A stretch of DNA of 64,000 nucleotides from Coriaria nepalensis (Eukaryota > Streptophyta > Magnoliopsida > Cucurbitales > Coriariaceae). The stretch spans positions 1,498,001 to 1,562,000 of the forward strand of contig CP114500.1 in the NCBI GenBank assembly GCA_027186245.1, read 5' to 3'. The translations under genes and the position numbers were made by a program. Every line of letters starts with the position of its first letter. Position 1 is the stretch's first letter. The notes beneath the pieces are model-generated. The model was not told the DNA's origin, made no database searches, and saw only the letters and a program-made list of their open reading frames with translations. Shown here in pieces: positions 24,517-37,558 of the stretch.

Positions 24517-25230
24517 AATCTGGAGTAGAAATCTTCATGTGACTGATGAACAAAATGAACTCTGTTCATCGTTCTGATGAGGCTAACGCATCTCGGGTAT
24601 TATGATTTGCATAAAATCTTTTGAAGGTGAAGAACAGGAAGAAGAAGAATTGCCCAACTTTGAAGATGAGAAATTATGGAGAAAGTTTATTGCTTTTATA
24701 GTTGGTATTATGATTTTTTTGTTTTTATCAATTTTTATTTATGTGAACAAGAGTTTAGAGCAGCAGATGGCTAGAATAGAAGAGTATTTTGTTAGTGCAT
24801 GCAAGCATATGGTTACAGTCGTACTACTGATTGATCTGAATTCTTATAGCAATGGAGAAAGGATTCGAGGCTTTTATGTCGCTGCCTATGGATAAATCGA
24901 GGCAGGCAATCCTGCCTACGGTTAAAAATGAGGCGATTCATCTCTCATAGAATGGACGAGATGAAACGGCGTAGAAAGTGACAAATTATTTTAGCCATGT
25001 TTCTTACAAACAAATTAAAAAAGTGTATAACAAATGCAAAACGACTAATATCACTATAACGAAACTGGACACCAACATGTCGGCCCGGAGTAAGAAGAAA
25101 AGACCATTGTTAATGGGAGGCATGTCCCAAGTCTTGACAACCTTTGATCATCGTCATTCGAGTCATGAAATCAGGGCACTAATCAGCTACAGCAGTGCTA
25201 CCATAGTCTCCTTCTCCGTACGAACATAGC
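24517..25230. other. 3' flank of KNOX gene
   Basis: An open frame at 24602-24895 has one hydrophobic stretch (FIAFIVGIMIFLFLSIFIYV) after an acidic start, but no family resemblance. It lies just behind the KNOX stop and I treat it as 3' flank, not as a gene. Nothing else is seen. Confidence 0.4.
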
Positions 25231-25615
25231 TTATAGGATCATACTGAAACTGAAACTACTACTACTACTACTATTGATATCGAACCCATCCATCTTACAA
25301 CTAAAACGTCTACAAAAGTTCTTCAACTTTGGACCGCCCGCCATTAACAATACTTCTGCAACACCCTTCATCTTCTTCATCGCCCAATTCCTAAGCTCCC
25401 TCACTTGACGGCGACGATCATCTCCAGCTTCTAGTGCTGCTTCTGATTCCGGTCCTAATTGCATCAGAACTCTATGCCGGAAATCTTTCTGTTGGCCCCA
25501 CTGAAATATGATAGTATTGCTCGTGATCGAGGCATCTGCATGATGACAGCGACGAAACCATGTCGTCATCGCCGTCCTGCTCGTAATCTTCCACGCTGCT
25601 TTTGGTCTCCTTCAT
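25231..25615 (-). CDS. Hypothetical small protein, two overlapping frames
   Basis: I do not recognise this. On the minus strand one frame runs from an ATG at 25615 for 47 codons (MKETKSSVEDYEQDGDDD...) and stops near 25472. An overlapping frame from an ATG at 25569 runs 112 codons to 25231. The second includes HRVLMQLGPESEAALEAGDD, RRRQVRELRNWAMKKMKG and a Cys/Lys patch, then an unnaturally Ser-rich end read from a CTA/CTG repeat. Both pieces have protein-like composition, so the locus may be one gene with a missed small intron or a frameshift between HEQYYHI and FRHRVL. It lies between the KNOX gene and the 130-aa gene. No signal or membrane segment is seen. Confidence 0.3.
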
Positions 25616-27617
25616 TGGTGATAATGTGAGAATTCAATTCGATTAAGAAACAAAAAGAAAAATTGTGAAATTTGTTAAATAGAGCGAGAGAGCCTAGGGT
25701 ACTTTTAATCTGAAAGATGTATAGTCCTTATACGGACTCTGATTCTTCTACTTATAAGAGACGTGAGATTGATCTAATTGACAATGGATAAGTAAAGATA
25801 ACAGTAAAAATATAAGGTTTTATCTGTTTTATAATATTTGAATGCATTTTATATTTTTTTCAAATGACAGGACAGAGCCGGCCTTTCGGAGATTCCCAGT
25901 TCAAGCTGACGTGTTGAATCCGTTGGTCGACAGTTATAGTGGCCAAACCAAACCGTTGTCTTGTAGCAAAATATAAACTACGTACATAAAGAGTTAGAGT
26001 TCTAACTTATAACCCTAATATTTGTAACCTGGTCAAAACCCAATTCGTGGATACAACTAATAACAATATGAACTACTTCTGTAAGCGACAGCCTCACAAA
26101 AGTACCTATCAGTTAGCCCTATAATTAATTATTAACTAACTAATTAATTAGTTAGTAATAGCTGTTCATGAGTAATTACGAGTCTAACCAATGAACTCGT
26201 CAATCATAGGCGTAACATTCATTTTAGGAGATTTCTCTTCAATGACATGAATGTTCCAAAATTACAAATAACAATGGAAAAATCCTACTTGCAAGCAAAC
26301 TAAAAAAAGAAAAATCCTAAACGAATCATTGGATGTTCAGGTTAGGTCCTAACACTCCTGATAGGAGAATCATTGTTGTTTAGGTTAGGTCGGAATAGGG
26401 TGGGCAAAATTTTATTATAATTAAGATAATATAATACTGATCTCGTTCAGATTATCTCGATACTGTTATCGGGACATGACCGAAATATTAGCATTGGTTC
26501 TATTGGTACTGGGAAAAGATATCGAGATAGTACTGGGAGTCTTGGTCATAATTTCTTTTTAATGTTATAGAGTAAAAGAAAAAGAAATAAGTACAAAAAG
26601 GAGAAGGAGGAGAAGAAGAGAAGAAAAAGAGAAAATAAGAAGAAAGTAAACAAGAAGAGAAGAAGAAAGTGAAGAAAATAAGAAGTACTAATATCGATAC
26701 TCGGGATCATGATAGGCTTTAGAATTGATCTTTGTCCTCTTCCCTCACTCTAGTATTACGACTAGTACTAATATCGATACCAAAACTCATTCGATGAAAC
26801 TGAAATTCTCATCGGAATAGAAAATTTTATTCACCCTGAAACACACTCGGAGATTTTTCTTATCCCCATCTAATCTAATTCCATAAAAAGTGAGCTTGCC
26901 TATTTAACCAAAAATATTGATAAGTATAGTTGGGTATAAGACTTAGTTTATATCCAACATGTTATTTGGATATATTTAGGTTTGAGTAGCATGAATGGAT
27001 TGGTTCTCTAGTTGGTATGGGACCCACACCATATCTAACAAGACTAACTCGACGCAATGAGTGCTGACTGCTAGTGTTTACTTAATCACATTATTTGAAC
27101 CCAGTTAATTTTGGTGCATCATGATTAGTATTGAGAAGAACAGGCTCCTTAATCAAAATCCCTATTCCAGTTTTTTTTTTTTTTTTTTATCTTAAGCAAC
27201 CAATTGAAATTAGGTGATTACTCAATTAGTATAAAAATCAAATACAATTCAAGCCAGCCATGAATGAACATCATCCCTTTTTTATCTTTTGGTCTTTCGT
27301 TTTTAATCTGTACAACACAAAATAGAGAGAAAACTAATTGATCGATTCAAGATTTCTCAAAAAATGAATTGTTAAGATTACGTTAGCTTGATTTTTGAGT
27401 AATTGAAATGATTTACAATCTCTCTGAATATGGAAATTAGTTAAAGACTTTTATTTTCTTTGCTTTGATTTAGGATCTGATCGTGTGAATATTAACTCTT
27501 GCAATCTGTACATTATTTTGACTGAATACAATGAGAAAAATATTAATTTTCATGAATCAATCAATCAAGTTTGCAGTTATTTCCCCATTCATTCTCCAAT
27601 AAGAAATTTTCCGAATT
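25616..27617. other. Intergenic region with a MITE-like insertion
   Basis: It holds the hAT-like MITE described separately (26397-26837). The remainder is AT-rich, with a poly-T run near 27171-27189 and no supported gene. Confidence 0.55.
26397..26837. mobile_element. hAT-like MITE, copy 1 (about 441 bp)
   Basis: The ends are imperfect inverted repeats: AGGGTGGGCAAAATTTTA on the left and, read inward from the right, AGGGTGAATAAAATTTTC. TAGGG(G)TGGGCAAA-type ends are typical of hAT elements. The interior has GATAC/ATCG-rich flanks around a long GAAGAAG purine tract and no coding capacity. No clear 8-bp target duplication is visible, so the insertion is old or the ends are slightly misplaced. 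A diverged relative lies at 55716-56040. Confidence 0.6.
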
Positions 27618-28010
27618 TCAACTATACGCAGCTATACGCACCGGAGACTTCTCACATTTCTCCGTCTTCGACGGATTTGCAGCTAACCTCGCTGTGAAGC
27701 TTCTCAGAGGAAATTCATCATCGCCGTGGCTTTCATCCTCGAAATTAAGAGCGTAACTCGACGGATCGTAGGTAAAGTCCAGAGACTGATAATAGTTCCT
27801 CCGATTCCGGCCAATCCGTGATATCATTGTCCGGCATCGTGCACGGTACTCAGGCAGGTCGCAATCCACCGATCTTCGCCCTAAGCACGAAGACGTCGAT
27901 CTCAGCGATTCCTCCAATTCGCTCTGTAGAAATTCGTGACGGTCCGCGGCGAGGAAGCAGCGCATCGAGGATCTCAGCTTGTGCTTGATTGTCTGATACT
28001 CGTTCGACAT
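27618..28010 (-). CDS. Conserved plant protein of unknown function with YDPxSYALNF motif
   Basis: A single exon of 130 aa starting MSNEYQTIKHKLRSSMRCFL. The mid-region has SVDCDLPEYRARCRTMISRI, and residues 80-91 are TYDPSSYALNFE, a signature shared by a family of short plant proteins whose role is unknown. The tail is acidic and then basic (PLRSFTARLAANP). No signal peptide, membrane segment or enzymatic motif is seen. From memory, a similar stress-induced small protein (At5g25240) lies between KNAT3 and the flotillins in Arabidopsis, which fits the position here. It is divergent from the HPAT gene across about 600 bp. I am sure it is a gene and unsure of its function. Confidence 0.75.
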   Translation of the reverse strand: MSNEYQTIKHKLRSSMRCFLAADRHEFLQSELEESLRSTSSCLGRRSVDCDLPEYRARCRTMISRIGRNRRNYYQSLDFTYDPSSYALNFEDESHGDDEFPLRSFTARLAANPSKTEKCEKSPVRIAAYS

Positions 28011-28626
28011 TTCAGATCTTCTTCGCGAAAGAGATGGATAAAATGCAGGTGATTCTGGTTGCGGCGGAGAGAAGAGTGGCGGTTTATGGATAAGGAATGA
28101 GAGGAGAAGTGGAGGAGTTTATAAATAATCAAGGGGCGGAGTTGCGGCAATAAGTAGGGAGGGGAAGTGGCGTAGAAAACCGCGGGACGTGCGTGGTCGG
28201 TTTTTGCTCCAAAGCTAAATCCGCGTGTGATTTTAATTGGGGGTATTTTTGGAAATTCAGTATAAAAAAAACAAAGGAGTGATAGCGATAGACTGATATC
28301 TTCGCTGGCATAGCAATCCGCTTTAAGAAGTTGATTCTTGTTGTTTAGTTGGATGGGAAATAAATTCAGTTATAACATTATTTTGGGCCGGACCATGCAT
28401 AGGAGCCCAGATTTCAATAATCTCAGTCCTTAGGCCCAATACCGGCCCAAATGTTTGGTTAGCCTATTTTATTTCTTCAACGATTCTCCTACTACCAATG
28501 ATAGACTAGAAGGCGACGACTTCTTAAATCCGTTTCTTCACTTTCATTCTCATGAAATCTCTCCTCTCCTGTGGCTTTACAAAATCAAGCTCCATGAATG
28601 CTCTATAGAGAGAGAGAGAGAGAGAG
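28011..28626. promoter_or_regulatory. Divergent promoter of the 130-aa gene and HPAT
   Basis: Site II-type motifs cluster at about 28384-28451 (TTGGGCC, AGCCCA, TAGGCCCAAT, CGGCCCAAA). A GA repeat (about 28607-28626) abuts the HPAT ATG. A four-codon upstream ORF (ATG near 28593, stop TAG) lies just before the repeat and may lower HPAT translation if transcribed. Confidence 0.55.
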
Positions 28627-30644
28627 ATGGGTTTTGGAAATTTGTTCTTTTCCGTACTGATAATCTTCTCAGTAGCTCTAATTACGTACAACGTGATCAT
28701 CTCTGCAAATGCTCCTCTCCAGCAAGGACTTCCTGGTCCGTCAAAATCTTATTCCTACTCTTCGTCGATTTCTGTGGATCCTATAATCAAGATGCCGTTA
28801 GACAGATCGACTAGGGCTGGGTCGAACAGGAGGCTGTTCCACACGGCGGTGACGGCCTCCGACTCGGTGTATAACACTTGGCAATGCCGGGTCATGTACT
28901 ACTGGTTCAAGAAGTTCCATAACGAACCCGGTTCAGAGATGGGCGGGTTCACTAGGATCTTGCACTCCGGAAAACCGGACAAGTATATGGACGAGATTCC
29001 TACCTTCATTGCTCAGCCTTTACCTGCTGGGATGGATCAGGTAACTGATTGTGATTCTTCCGTGCCTTTTAGGGCTTTGATTTGCTTGCTTCTGAAGATT
29101 TGGGAAAATTTGGCGGTTATGAGAATGAATATAACGTGTAGTTCGAGGAAATATTTGTGTGAGAAATCCGTGGTTTTCGTAGTTTTTGTGGCTTTTTGAC
29201 TGGTGCTTTGTAAGCAAACTGGAGTTTAAGTAAAACGTGAATTTTGCATTTCGAAAAGTGTTTGGTCAAATTGGAGTTTCGGAGGTTCAAACTGTTTTTC
29301 AAAATGCAGTGAAAATTGAAGATTCCTTGCTTGATATCTATGATTATAGAGGGTAAAGTAAGTAGAATAATTATAGATAATGCAGTAGGAGACTGTTTTC
29401 CAGAAATAAAGATTGATTACTACACAGGGTTATATAGTCCTCAACAGACCCTGGGCATTTGTGCAATGGCTTCAACAAGCAGACATTAAGGAAGAGTATG
29501 AACCAATTCCTTCAGTTTTAATTATACGATGAAGCGAACCATGTTGCCTGAATTTGGGTAGAAATTTACTAAAAATGAATGTTTTCTTTTTCTTACCTGG
29601 GAATTACAGTTACATACTGATGTCGGAACCAGATCATGTCATCGTGAAGCCTATACCGAACTTGTCCAAAGGTGGGCTCGGAGCTGCATTCCCCTTTTTT
29701 TATATTGAACCGAAAAAATACGAGTCTCAGCTCCGTAAGTTCTTTCCCAAAGAGAAGGGGCCGATAACTAACATTAACCCAATAGGGAATTCTCCTGTCA
29801 TTGTTGGAAAGGTATTGATTATTTGAATCGTTGTTGTTAGTAATAACTGTCGGAATTCTGTTCTTGGTTTTAACCTGTAACGATTGTTCTTTTTGGGGTG
29901 TTTTCGACAAAAATATTGATAGGAATCTCTCAAGAAGATTGCTCCCACATGGATGAATGTTTCCTTGGCAATGAAGAAAGATCCTGCGACCGATAAAGCT
30001 TTTGGTTGGGTCCTTGAAATGTATGCCTATGCCGTTGCTTCCGCTCTACACGACATCGGTAACATCTTGTACAAGGACTTCATGCTTCAGGTCCTTATAC
30101 GATCATTCTTTCCTATCTAGCTTTCCAGTTTGTAGACTATTAATTGCTCTATCAACAGCTAATGCATTAATTTCTTACTCATCGATCCTGCTGTCTTTGT
30201 TTGTGTTGTTCTTCCAGCCTCCATGGGATAAAGAAATTGGCAAGAAGTTCATAATTCATTACACCTACGGATGCGATTACAATATGAAGGTAACATTTGT
30301 TATATCATCATAGCTTTAGCTTTTTCCATAAAGAGATCAGTTGTGACTTACTGTGCCCGCTTGTTATGCTCTTGACGACAAAGGGGGAATTGACGTATGG
30401 GGAGATTGGAGAATGGAGATTTGATAAGAGATCTTATGATAAAGTTGCGCCCCCGAGAAACCTTCCCCTTCCTCCACCGGGCGTTCCAGAAAGTGTAGTA
30501 TGTTTTTTCTCTCAACTCATGGACCTGCCCTTCTCACAGCTATTCATAAATGAGGTTATTGATATTTCTATCTAAATATTGCAGGTCACACTTGTGAAAA
30601 TGGTCAATGAAGCCACAGCAAATATTCCTGATTGGGAATCTTAA
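28627..30644 (+). CDS. HPAT: Hydroxyproline O-arabinosyltransferase (HPAT, GT95)
   Basis: Seven exons (28627-29040, 29428-29495, 29610-29811, 29923-30090, 30218-30289, 30384-30497, 30585-30644) give 365 aa, the size of Arabidopsis HPAT1-3. Residues about 4-24 are a single N-terminal membrane anchor (FFSVLIIFSVALITYNVII), so it should be a Golgi type II protein. The conserved luminal core includes FHTAVTASDSVYNTWQCRVM, YWFKKF, EMGGFTRILHSG, RPWAFVQWLQQADI, EDYILMSEPDHV and APTWMNVSLAMK. HPATs add the first arabinose to hydroxyproline in extensins and CLE-type peptides. All phases agree and no lesion is seen. Its orthologues by position, from memory, are At5g25265 (HPAT1) and At2g25260 (HPAT2). 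It is tail to tail with the SET gene. Confidence 0.95.
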
Positions 30645-31026
30645 TGACCGGAGTATAAATGGATGGAACTTGTAGCTGAAACTGCTCATTACATTACATG
30701 TTTGACCATAAACATACCATATTCGTAACTGTAACAAATTTCAATCTGTTCCGACTGCAATATAATTTCCGGTTATCACTTCCAGTGTATATTCATATGT
30801 AAACTCAGACTCTGCATCTCCATGTTTACGGGATTATGATACATTCTTGTAATGCGGATATCCCTTTGGGAATCGATTCACAAGATTTTCGAGGCGATAA
30901 CAATACGATTAACAAGCTGCCTTGCTTTTGTAATGGATGTGGGAGGCAAAAAATTTGCAACTAATAGAAATATTCTGTGCTTGCAAGAGCTGTGTTCTGT
31001 TACACAGAAATTTGAATTATACCACC
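30645..31026. other. Convergent 3' flanks
   Basis: Only about 380 bp separate the HPAT stop (+) from the SET-gene stop (-). Both poly-A regions must lie here and the transcripts may overlap. Confidence 0.6.
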
Positions 31027-34000
31027 TCAGTTCAAGAAGCGCCTGCAATTTCTGGAATTGCAGAGACAAGGTATCTTCTTCCCTTCATCCTCATGGTTGA
31101 AATGGTAGTCATAAGTTATCTCCTCCCCAGGAAATATGTCCCGTCCCGCAAAAAATACAACCTGCAGATCAACGTAAAAGAGACTTCAAAACATCAAGAT
31201 CCATGACGTGTATACACACCAATATGAAACACATTTCAAGTAACCATACCTTCTTTTCGTTCCTAATACATATCACTTTGGCTACACAGTTGGGCTGGTC
31301 AAAAGAATTAAACTACGTTACAAATATGCTAATTTTAGTGCAGCAGTTCTTTGCATTATAGCCTATATATGGCCAAAAAGAAAAAAGAGAAAGGGATGTT
31401 AATTACCAGGCATGAATGATTGACAAAACGAGCGATTCCTCCTTTGCAAGTAGCATCGATGATGTGTTCTTTATCTATCCTGAAGAAATAGCAAGCACTT
31501 TTGTATTGAAGCCTTCTCCCAGATTGATATCCATTTTCCCTTCTATCTGCTACTTTTTGTCCCACGATCTCACCCACATACTCTACAACCTGCATATGCA
31601 TGAGAATACTATCAAAATTGCATTCACGGCAAAGACTTTCATGACTAATGATACTACCACTAATAATGACAAGGGGCAGTGATCAAACCATTTCGCCACG
31701 TGAAATAAACCGAGATGTATAGAGACCAAGAGCATGTATGCCAGATTTGTACACTACTAGATGTTTACGGCGTTTTGTTTGTTTGCATCGAGCATATTCT
31801 TTCTGTGAATAATAGCAAATGCAATTGAATTAAATATTAATTTGAAGAGCGATGTTATAGTATTATATTCAAGTGACAGATTTTAAGAAAATATAAAACT
31901 CACCCGTAAATCATTTTCAACATCGGACCTTGAAGGTCCTTGTAAGGAAGATCTTTGCCCATTGATGTGAATCCAAGCATTGAGCTGTTCTTGTGGGACA
32001 ATCTGTCTGCCTTTTCCTTTTGAGTGACCAACAAGGTTGAGATGAAATCCGTCCCGTTTCCGCCCCTTGTAGCTCTTTATGCCAATAGAGGTAAAAGGGA
32101 CATGAAAACAAAGTTCTGTTAGTCCAACAATATAGACAGACTCAAATGAATACGTAACTCATGTCAAGGAAAAATCACCTCTGTTCTAGCACAAGTTAAT
32201 TTCTTTTCTGGAGGACTTGTTTCATTATCACTAGGATTACATCTCGATTTACTCACAGGCTGTGTAGCATGAAGGATGCATCTTCCATAGAAACCAACGT
32301 TTTCATTATCAACTCCTTCAACCTCGCTTTGCAAAAGACCCTAAAACCATAATAACAAGTTATTGAAGGGGAGATGTAGAAGAATTTCCATGAATAATGT
32401 GCTTATAGTAGTATTGCAGTCGAATTTGTTTGAAAGTATGTACTTTCTGATGAGCGCACCAAGGATGAAATCGAATGAAACAATTATACACCCTGCATTT
32501 TATGCATGAGCCACCCATCCGATGACACAGGGAGCAAACCTGAGAAAAATATGAAAAATATTCAGGGCACCGTAGAACATTCTGATCATACAGCGAAGTT
32601 CAATGTATCGGAATCAGACTATTCAAAAACATCTACTCGAAAAATAAATGTCTGAATCCGTTTTTTAAGTCGATGCAATAGATCTAATAGATTCAAGTCA
32701 GTGAATCAAATTTATCCCTAGCAGTATCAAGTTCAATTCTCACCACATCTGCTCTAGGACGTACAACACCAGACACATCAAAAGTACACATGGTGTCAAC
32801 GTTTGGACATCTTGTTCCAGGAGTCCAAAGGCCACAGACCATATGAATCCACTGCTTGACGGTCACATCAAGTGCTCCTTCTGTAATGCTGTTACGTATC
32901 TCTGAACTATTAACAGACAGAGAATTATGTATAGTCACCATATCGTTATGTGCATCTATTTCCTGTACAGCTTTACTCAAACCCACAACATTGACACATT
33001 GTAAAACAGGAACTGAGTTGATTTCAACCCCGTCAACGGAGTTATGCAAACCACTAGGTTTTTTTTGTAAACTTCCCGCAGGAAGTTTCATATTCCTAGA
33101 AGGGCGTTCTGTTTCAACATTCCAGGCTTTCAAAAGGCTTTTCACAATTGATTGACTCCGTAGTGCTCTGGTCATTGCCCCACCTCCATAACCACAGAGA
33201 ACACAAACCTGGACAAAGAAGTAAAGTATTGACCCAGTAGACATTATGCAAAATAATATGAGAGAATCGTAGAAGGCTTGGTCATCTCACAATATCTTTA
33301 GAGCCGGTTTTGCATGGTCTACAATACCAACAGCCTTTGGGAACTTTTGACACGCCATAGCATGCTTGATGCACCTGCTTATAATGATCAAGAGATGAGT
33401 ATTCCAGAATCATTGGCACAAAAATCACAAGAAATTAGGCTGACGATGATGTTAATAGCCACATACTCTTACTGAACAACCACTACAGTCCAATAAGCAG
33501 TTATTTTGATCCCTCTCCGAGCTTCCACAGACACAGCAAAATGCATCCGAATCCAATATAGAAAGGAGCTTTTGCTCTTGAATGCATCTGTACCAAACCC
33601 ATTGAGATCAAAATCATCATTATCCAAACCATTCAGATGACTTGGCAAACAGAATAACACTACAGAGAACGTTGTCCACCATATCATTTATGATTTCCAA
33701 TGGAATAAGAGTACAGATTAGCGCAACTCTCATCTTAAAAAAATTGGATTACAGTTTCTGCTTACTTTGTGGCTTTCTGTCTGCACAATTCGACTTCCTC
33801 AGCACTCCCTGATACATTCCTTTCTTTCAGGTCAGGTATAGATTTGGACATCTTCTGGAGGGAAAAACAATTATTTGTAGAACTCTCTCCTGAAAATGAA
33901 CAGAAAACATAAATGAATAGGTAGCCAGTGAGATAGGAATCTATCTAGAAAATGTTAAAGGGGGAGGTAGGAGATATTTATTTGGAGAATAAACAGGTCA

Positions 34001-37000
34001 AATTGCAACTGGCTACAAGAGGTCTTTTAACATGCTCATGGAGCAGAAAAAAAAAATTTCTACAATCATAGCATCTTTCCACAACTACGTCAAAATAGTA
34101 TAATTCTTTGTATGAGACATGTATGAGTATAGGGGAGTGGGGTCAAGAAGAGAGAGAGTGAAAATAGATATGAAACGGCAGAGATTCTTATGAGTCATTC
34201 TAAGCTTTTCCTGCCTACCTTTGGCTGTCAGCTCATAAATGTTGCGTACACGAATTTCCCTGCACTTACGCTTGAAATGAGTGCGAGTGTTCCCTGAAAG
34301 GTGAATTTCTTTCTTGCGGTAATCATCTATCTGTTTCTCCAACATGGAAGAATCTTTAGCCAATTGCTTCCTCAAGCATGTCTTTGCAATTTCTTCCACA
34401 TGATTAACAAGATTCTTTTTGCCACAGTTTATAGCACCATGGCTGTTGCCTTCCTCATTCCTTGAATCGGAAAATCCTGCATAGCACACATTGTTTGTAC
34501 TAAAGCTTGTCTTCTTCAACTCCTGAACTGAAATTAGTGAAGGTGCAGCATCCTGGTTAAGGCAACACCTTTTCGCAATTTTTAGAACCCTACTGATAGA
34601 GACAATTTTTGCGGGTTTTGACATGCATCCATCTATATCACCAGAAGAAATTTCCCCATACTTTCCACAAACTACTGGTCTGTATTTACTATCAGAAGTA
34701 TTCACTGGCCAGCTGGGAGGTGCTTCAATAAACCTAACAGATTTACCATATCTTTTACCATGATCAGGAGTTGAATCTTTCATCACACAACGTACTTCAA
34801 AATGTTTGCTAATCTTTTGAAATTCCATTCCATTAAATAAGCTATCCTTTCTGAATTTCTTTCTGCCTGGAATTGGAGAGATTCCACCCGAGTCAGCAAT
34901 ACCCTTAAACTCTGTCTGGCAATCGTCTTCCTCCTCCCTCTCAATATATAGTTTGCTCAGACCTCTCTTACGTAACTGTGGTCTTATGGAAGACACCGTA
35001 GATAAGGCATTGTCTATATTAGACTCGAAAAAAGTAGCTCCAGTTGTGCTTTGGTTCCCCTGGCTAGATAAGTGAGGCCCATGCAAATCTTTTGATGAAG
35101 AAGTGGATGATGAAGTACCCTTGAGAAATTTCTGATAAGCTGGAGAAGGACCCACTGTGGTAATTGATGCATCCAGCACTTTCAATTTCATTACTTTCTT
35201 TCTCTTCCCAAGTTCCGAAGCTCCCCCGAATCTTGGGGAACAATCTTTTCCAGCCATAAGAGGTCCATTATGGACTTGATTTTGGGACTTCTTCCACGTC
35301 AATAAGTCTATTAGCTTGACCTCATCGAGAAGACTGCGTGATGATTGATTATTCAAAGATTTGCAAGATTTTTCTTCCTTTGAGTTACCAATAGAAGTAC
35401 AGCCAAGGCATTCAGCACTTTCACTTCCAAGAGAACTGTCTGATGACAACCATTTATCATTGCCTGATCCTTCATCTACTATTGCATTGCTTCCAAAACC
35501 AGTACCTGCAGCATTTACAAAAGAAGAATCCTCATGGGTAACCTCCATAGATGCCTGTGTCACAGCAGGGGCAGGACACCCAGAAGAGATATTTGAAATT
35601 TCTTGCTCTTTAGAGAAATCAGCTCTCTGCAGGACCCTTCCAAAGCATTTAGCAGAAGCATCTTGATGTTGACACCCTTTATATCCCCTACCATCCAACA
35701 TCTTAGCTGATGGATCTGCACAGGTCACATGAGGAACCTCTTTCACCTTATTTGGCACGTCTCTCCACTGAGAGGCATGATGTACACTGTTATTTGCATG
35801 CTGCACAGCAGACTTTCCACTTTCATTGCATGAAAAGTTTGCATGCTCCATAAGAGAACGGTCTTTAGAAAATTTGGAAGCTGTAACTAATGAGGGTTCT
35901 CCTTGGCCAGCTTTCATTCGCTTCTCAAGAGAACTAGGAAAGCTTCCAGTCTTTCGTATAAGGTGGATGCAAGCTTCACAGCTGCAGTCGCCCTGAAGAT
36001 ATGAAAATGGTACTCCCTGACAGAACTTTTTGACCTCTCTTGACAGATTGAACTTGTTGTTAGTTCTGCCAAGGCATAAATCATAAAAAGATTATGTGGG
36101 AAAATAATCCCAGTCCCACACTTCTACACATCCAGACAAAGTATATGTACAAATCAAAATTTAAACATTTGTATTCAATGAATCAAGGGTATTGGGTTTA
36201 AACAGGTAGTAAAATTAATAAGGACAACAACATTATAAAAGAGCTAAAGCATATGAACTAACCTCAAAGAGGCCTCCTCATCCATGGGAGGAACTAAAGT
36301 TCCTTGGCTTGTATTTGACAAATTACAGAAGTCATTTGGACCTGAAAGAATACAATTAACTCAAAAAACTATTCCAAACAAGAGACATATGATGATGATT
36401 TTATTAGCCTTTCCTTTAACAAAAGATGCATTAAACTTGCCTATCATAGAAACCATTTTCTTCATATAATCATTCATCCTGCAATTATTGCTAGATTGGG
36501 GTGATGCACACACAACTCCAGAAACATCATGATTTTTAGTAAGAAATGGTCCACATCTTTGTTGTTCAGACGCCAAAGTGTCAACAGGAACATTTTGTAC
36601 ATTTGAAGAGCTAACGAATCTATCTTGTTCTTGTGCAAGAAATCTTAATCTCTCATTGGGTATACGAGGGATCACGGTAAAGCCTTCTTGTCTTATGAAA
36701 GTAGGAGTTCGATAAGATATAGATGCTGAAGCAGGCACGGGAAAGCCCATTGAGACAACATGCGAATGCAGACTAGGCCCAGAACCGAAGACTGAATCTA
36801 CAGATCTATCAAGAGATGGAACACTGTCATGATAACTTAACACGTGTCTAGCATTGGATGCATCCAGATCTATACTAGAGAAGTGATGTGAATATTTGCT
36901 ATTGTCACAAATTGCTGAATAATCAAGCTTATTGATGTCAACAATCTCAGTTGATGAGCTCAAACTTTTCATATGATGATGAACTCTAAACCCTGAATCT

Positions 37001-37521
37001 GATGCAATATAAGAGCTAGGAGGAATACATCCCACTACTTTATCTCTCTCCATGATTCTGTGAAAAGCTAGCTCGGTAACGTTTAAATGCCTTTCTTTTG
37101 CATTACTAGCACCTAAAGGTACATCATCAGGGTTACACTTGGGAGCATTAGACTCGCAGTTCAACATCCTAGGCATAACATAACTAATATCACTCCTTTC
37201 TTCAGACTGCATGCACTCCTCATGTGGAGTGTGAAAGCTTGAGCGAGCAGAAACAACAGCACTCTTGGCAACAATGCCTCTGAAATCTTCCTGTATAGAA
37301 GCATGCAAGGTGTCACTAATTCCAACTACACACTCTCCAATGTTCAACTGGTTTCCCTTTGTCATGTTCGGATTGAGTACAAAGCTACTATGAACATGAT
37401 CAGTACTTCTCCTGCAGTTAGGCGCTGCAACAAAATTTGCCAACAATAGTTAATAAATGTTTGCCTAGATGGAATAAATGTAACATAAAAACATATAAGT
37501 AAACATAGACATATATATATT

Positions 37522-37558
<37 letters not shown>

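Noticed and set aside
24602..24895. 97-codon frame with a hydrophobic stretch behind the KNOX gene
   Set aside because: The hydrophobic part is read from T-rich DNA, there is no recognisable family, and it probably belongs to the 3' UTR or flank.
34085..35917. A separate 610-aa gene on the minus strand
   Set aside because: It is the interior of exon 8 of the SET gene plus intron read-through; the exon continues upstream to 36065 in phase.
36361..36440. Alternative GT donors for the SET-gene exon 6
   Set aside because: The nearby GT sites checked either give stops in exon 7 or lack a donor consensus; only the GC donor fits both consensus and phase.
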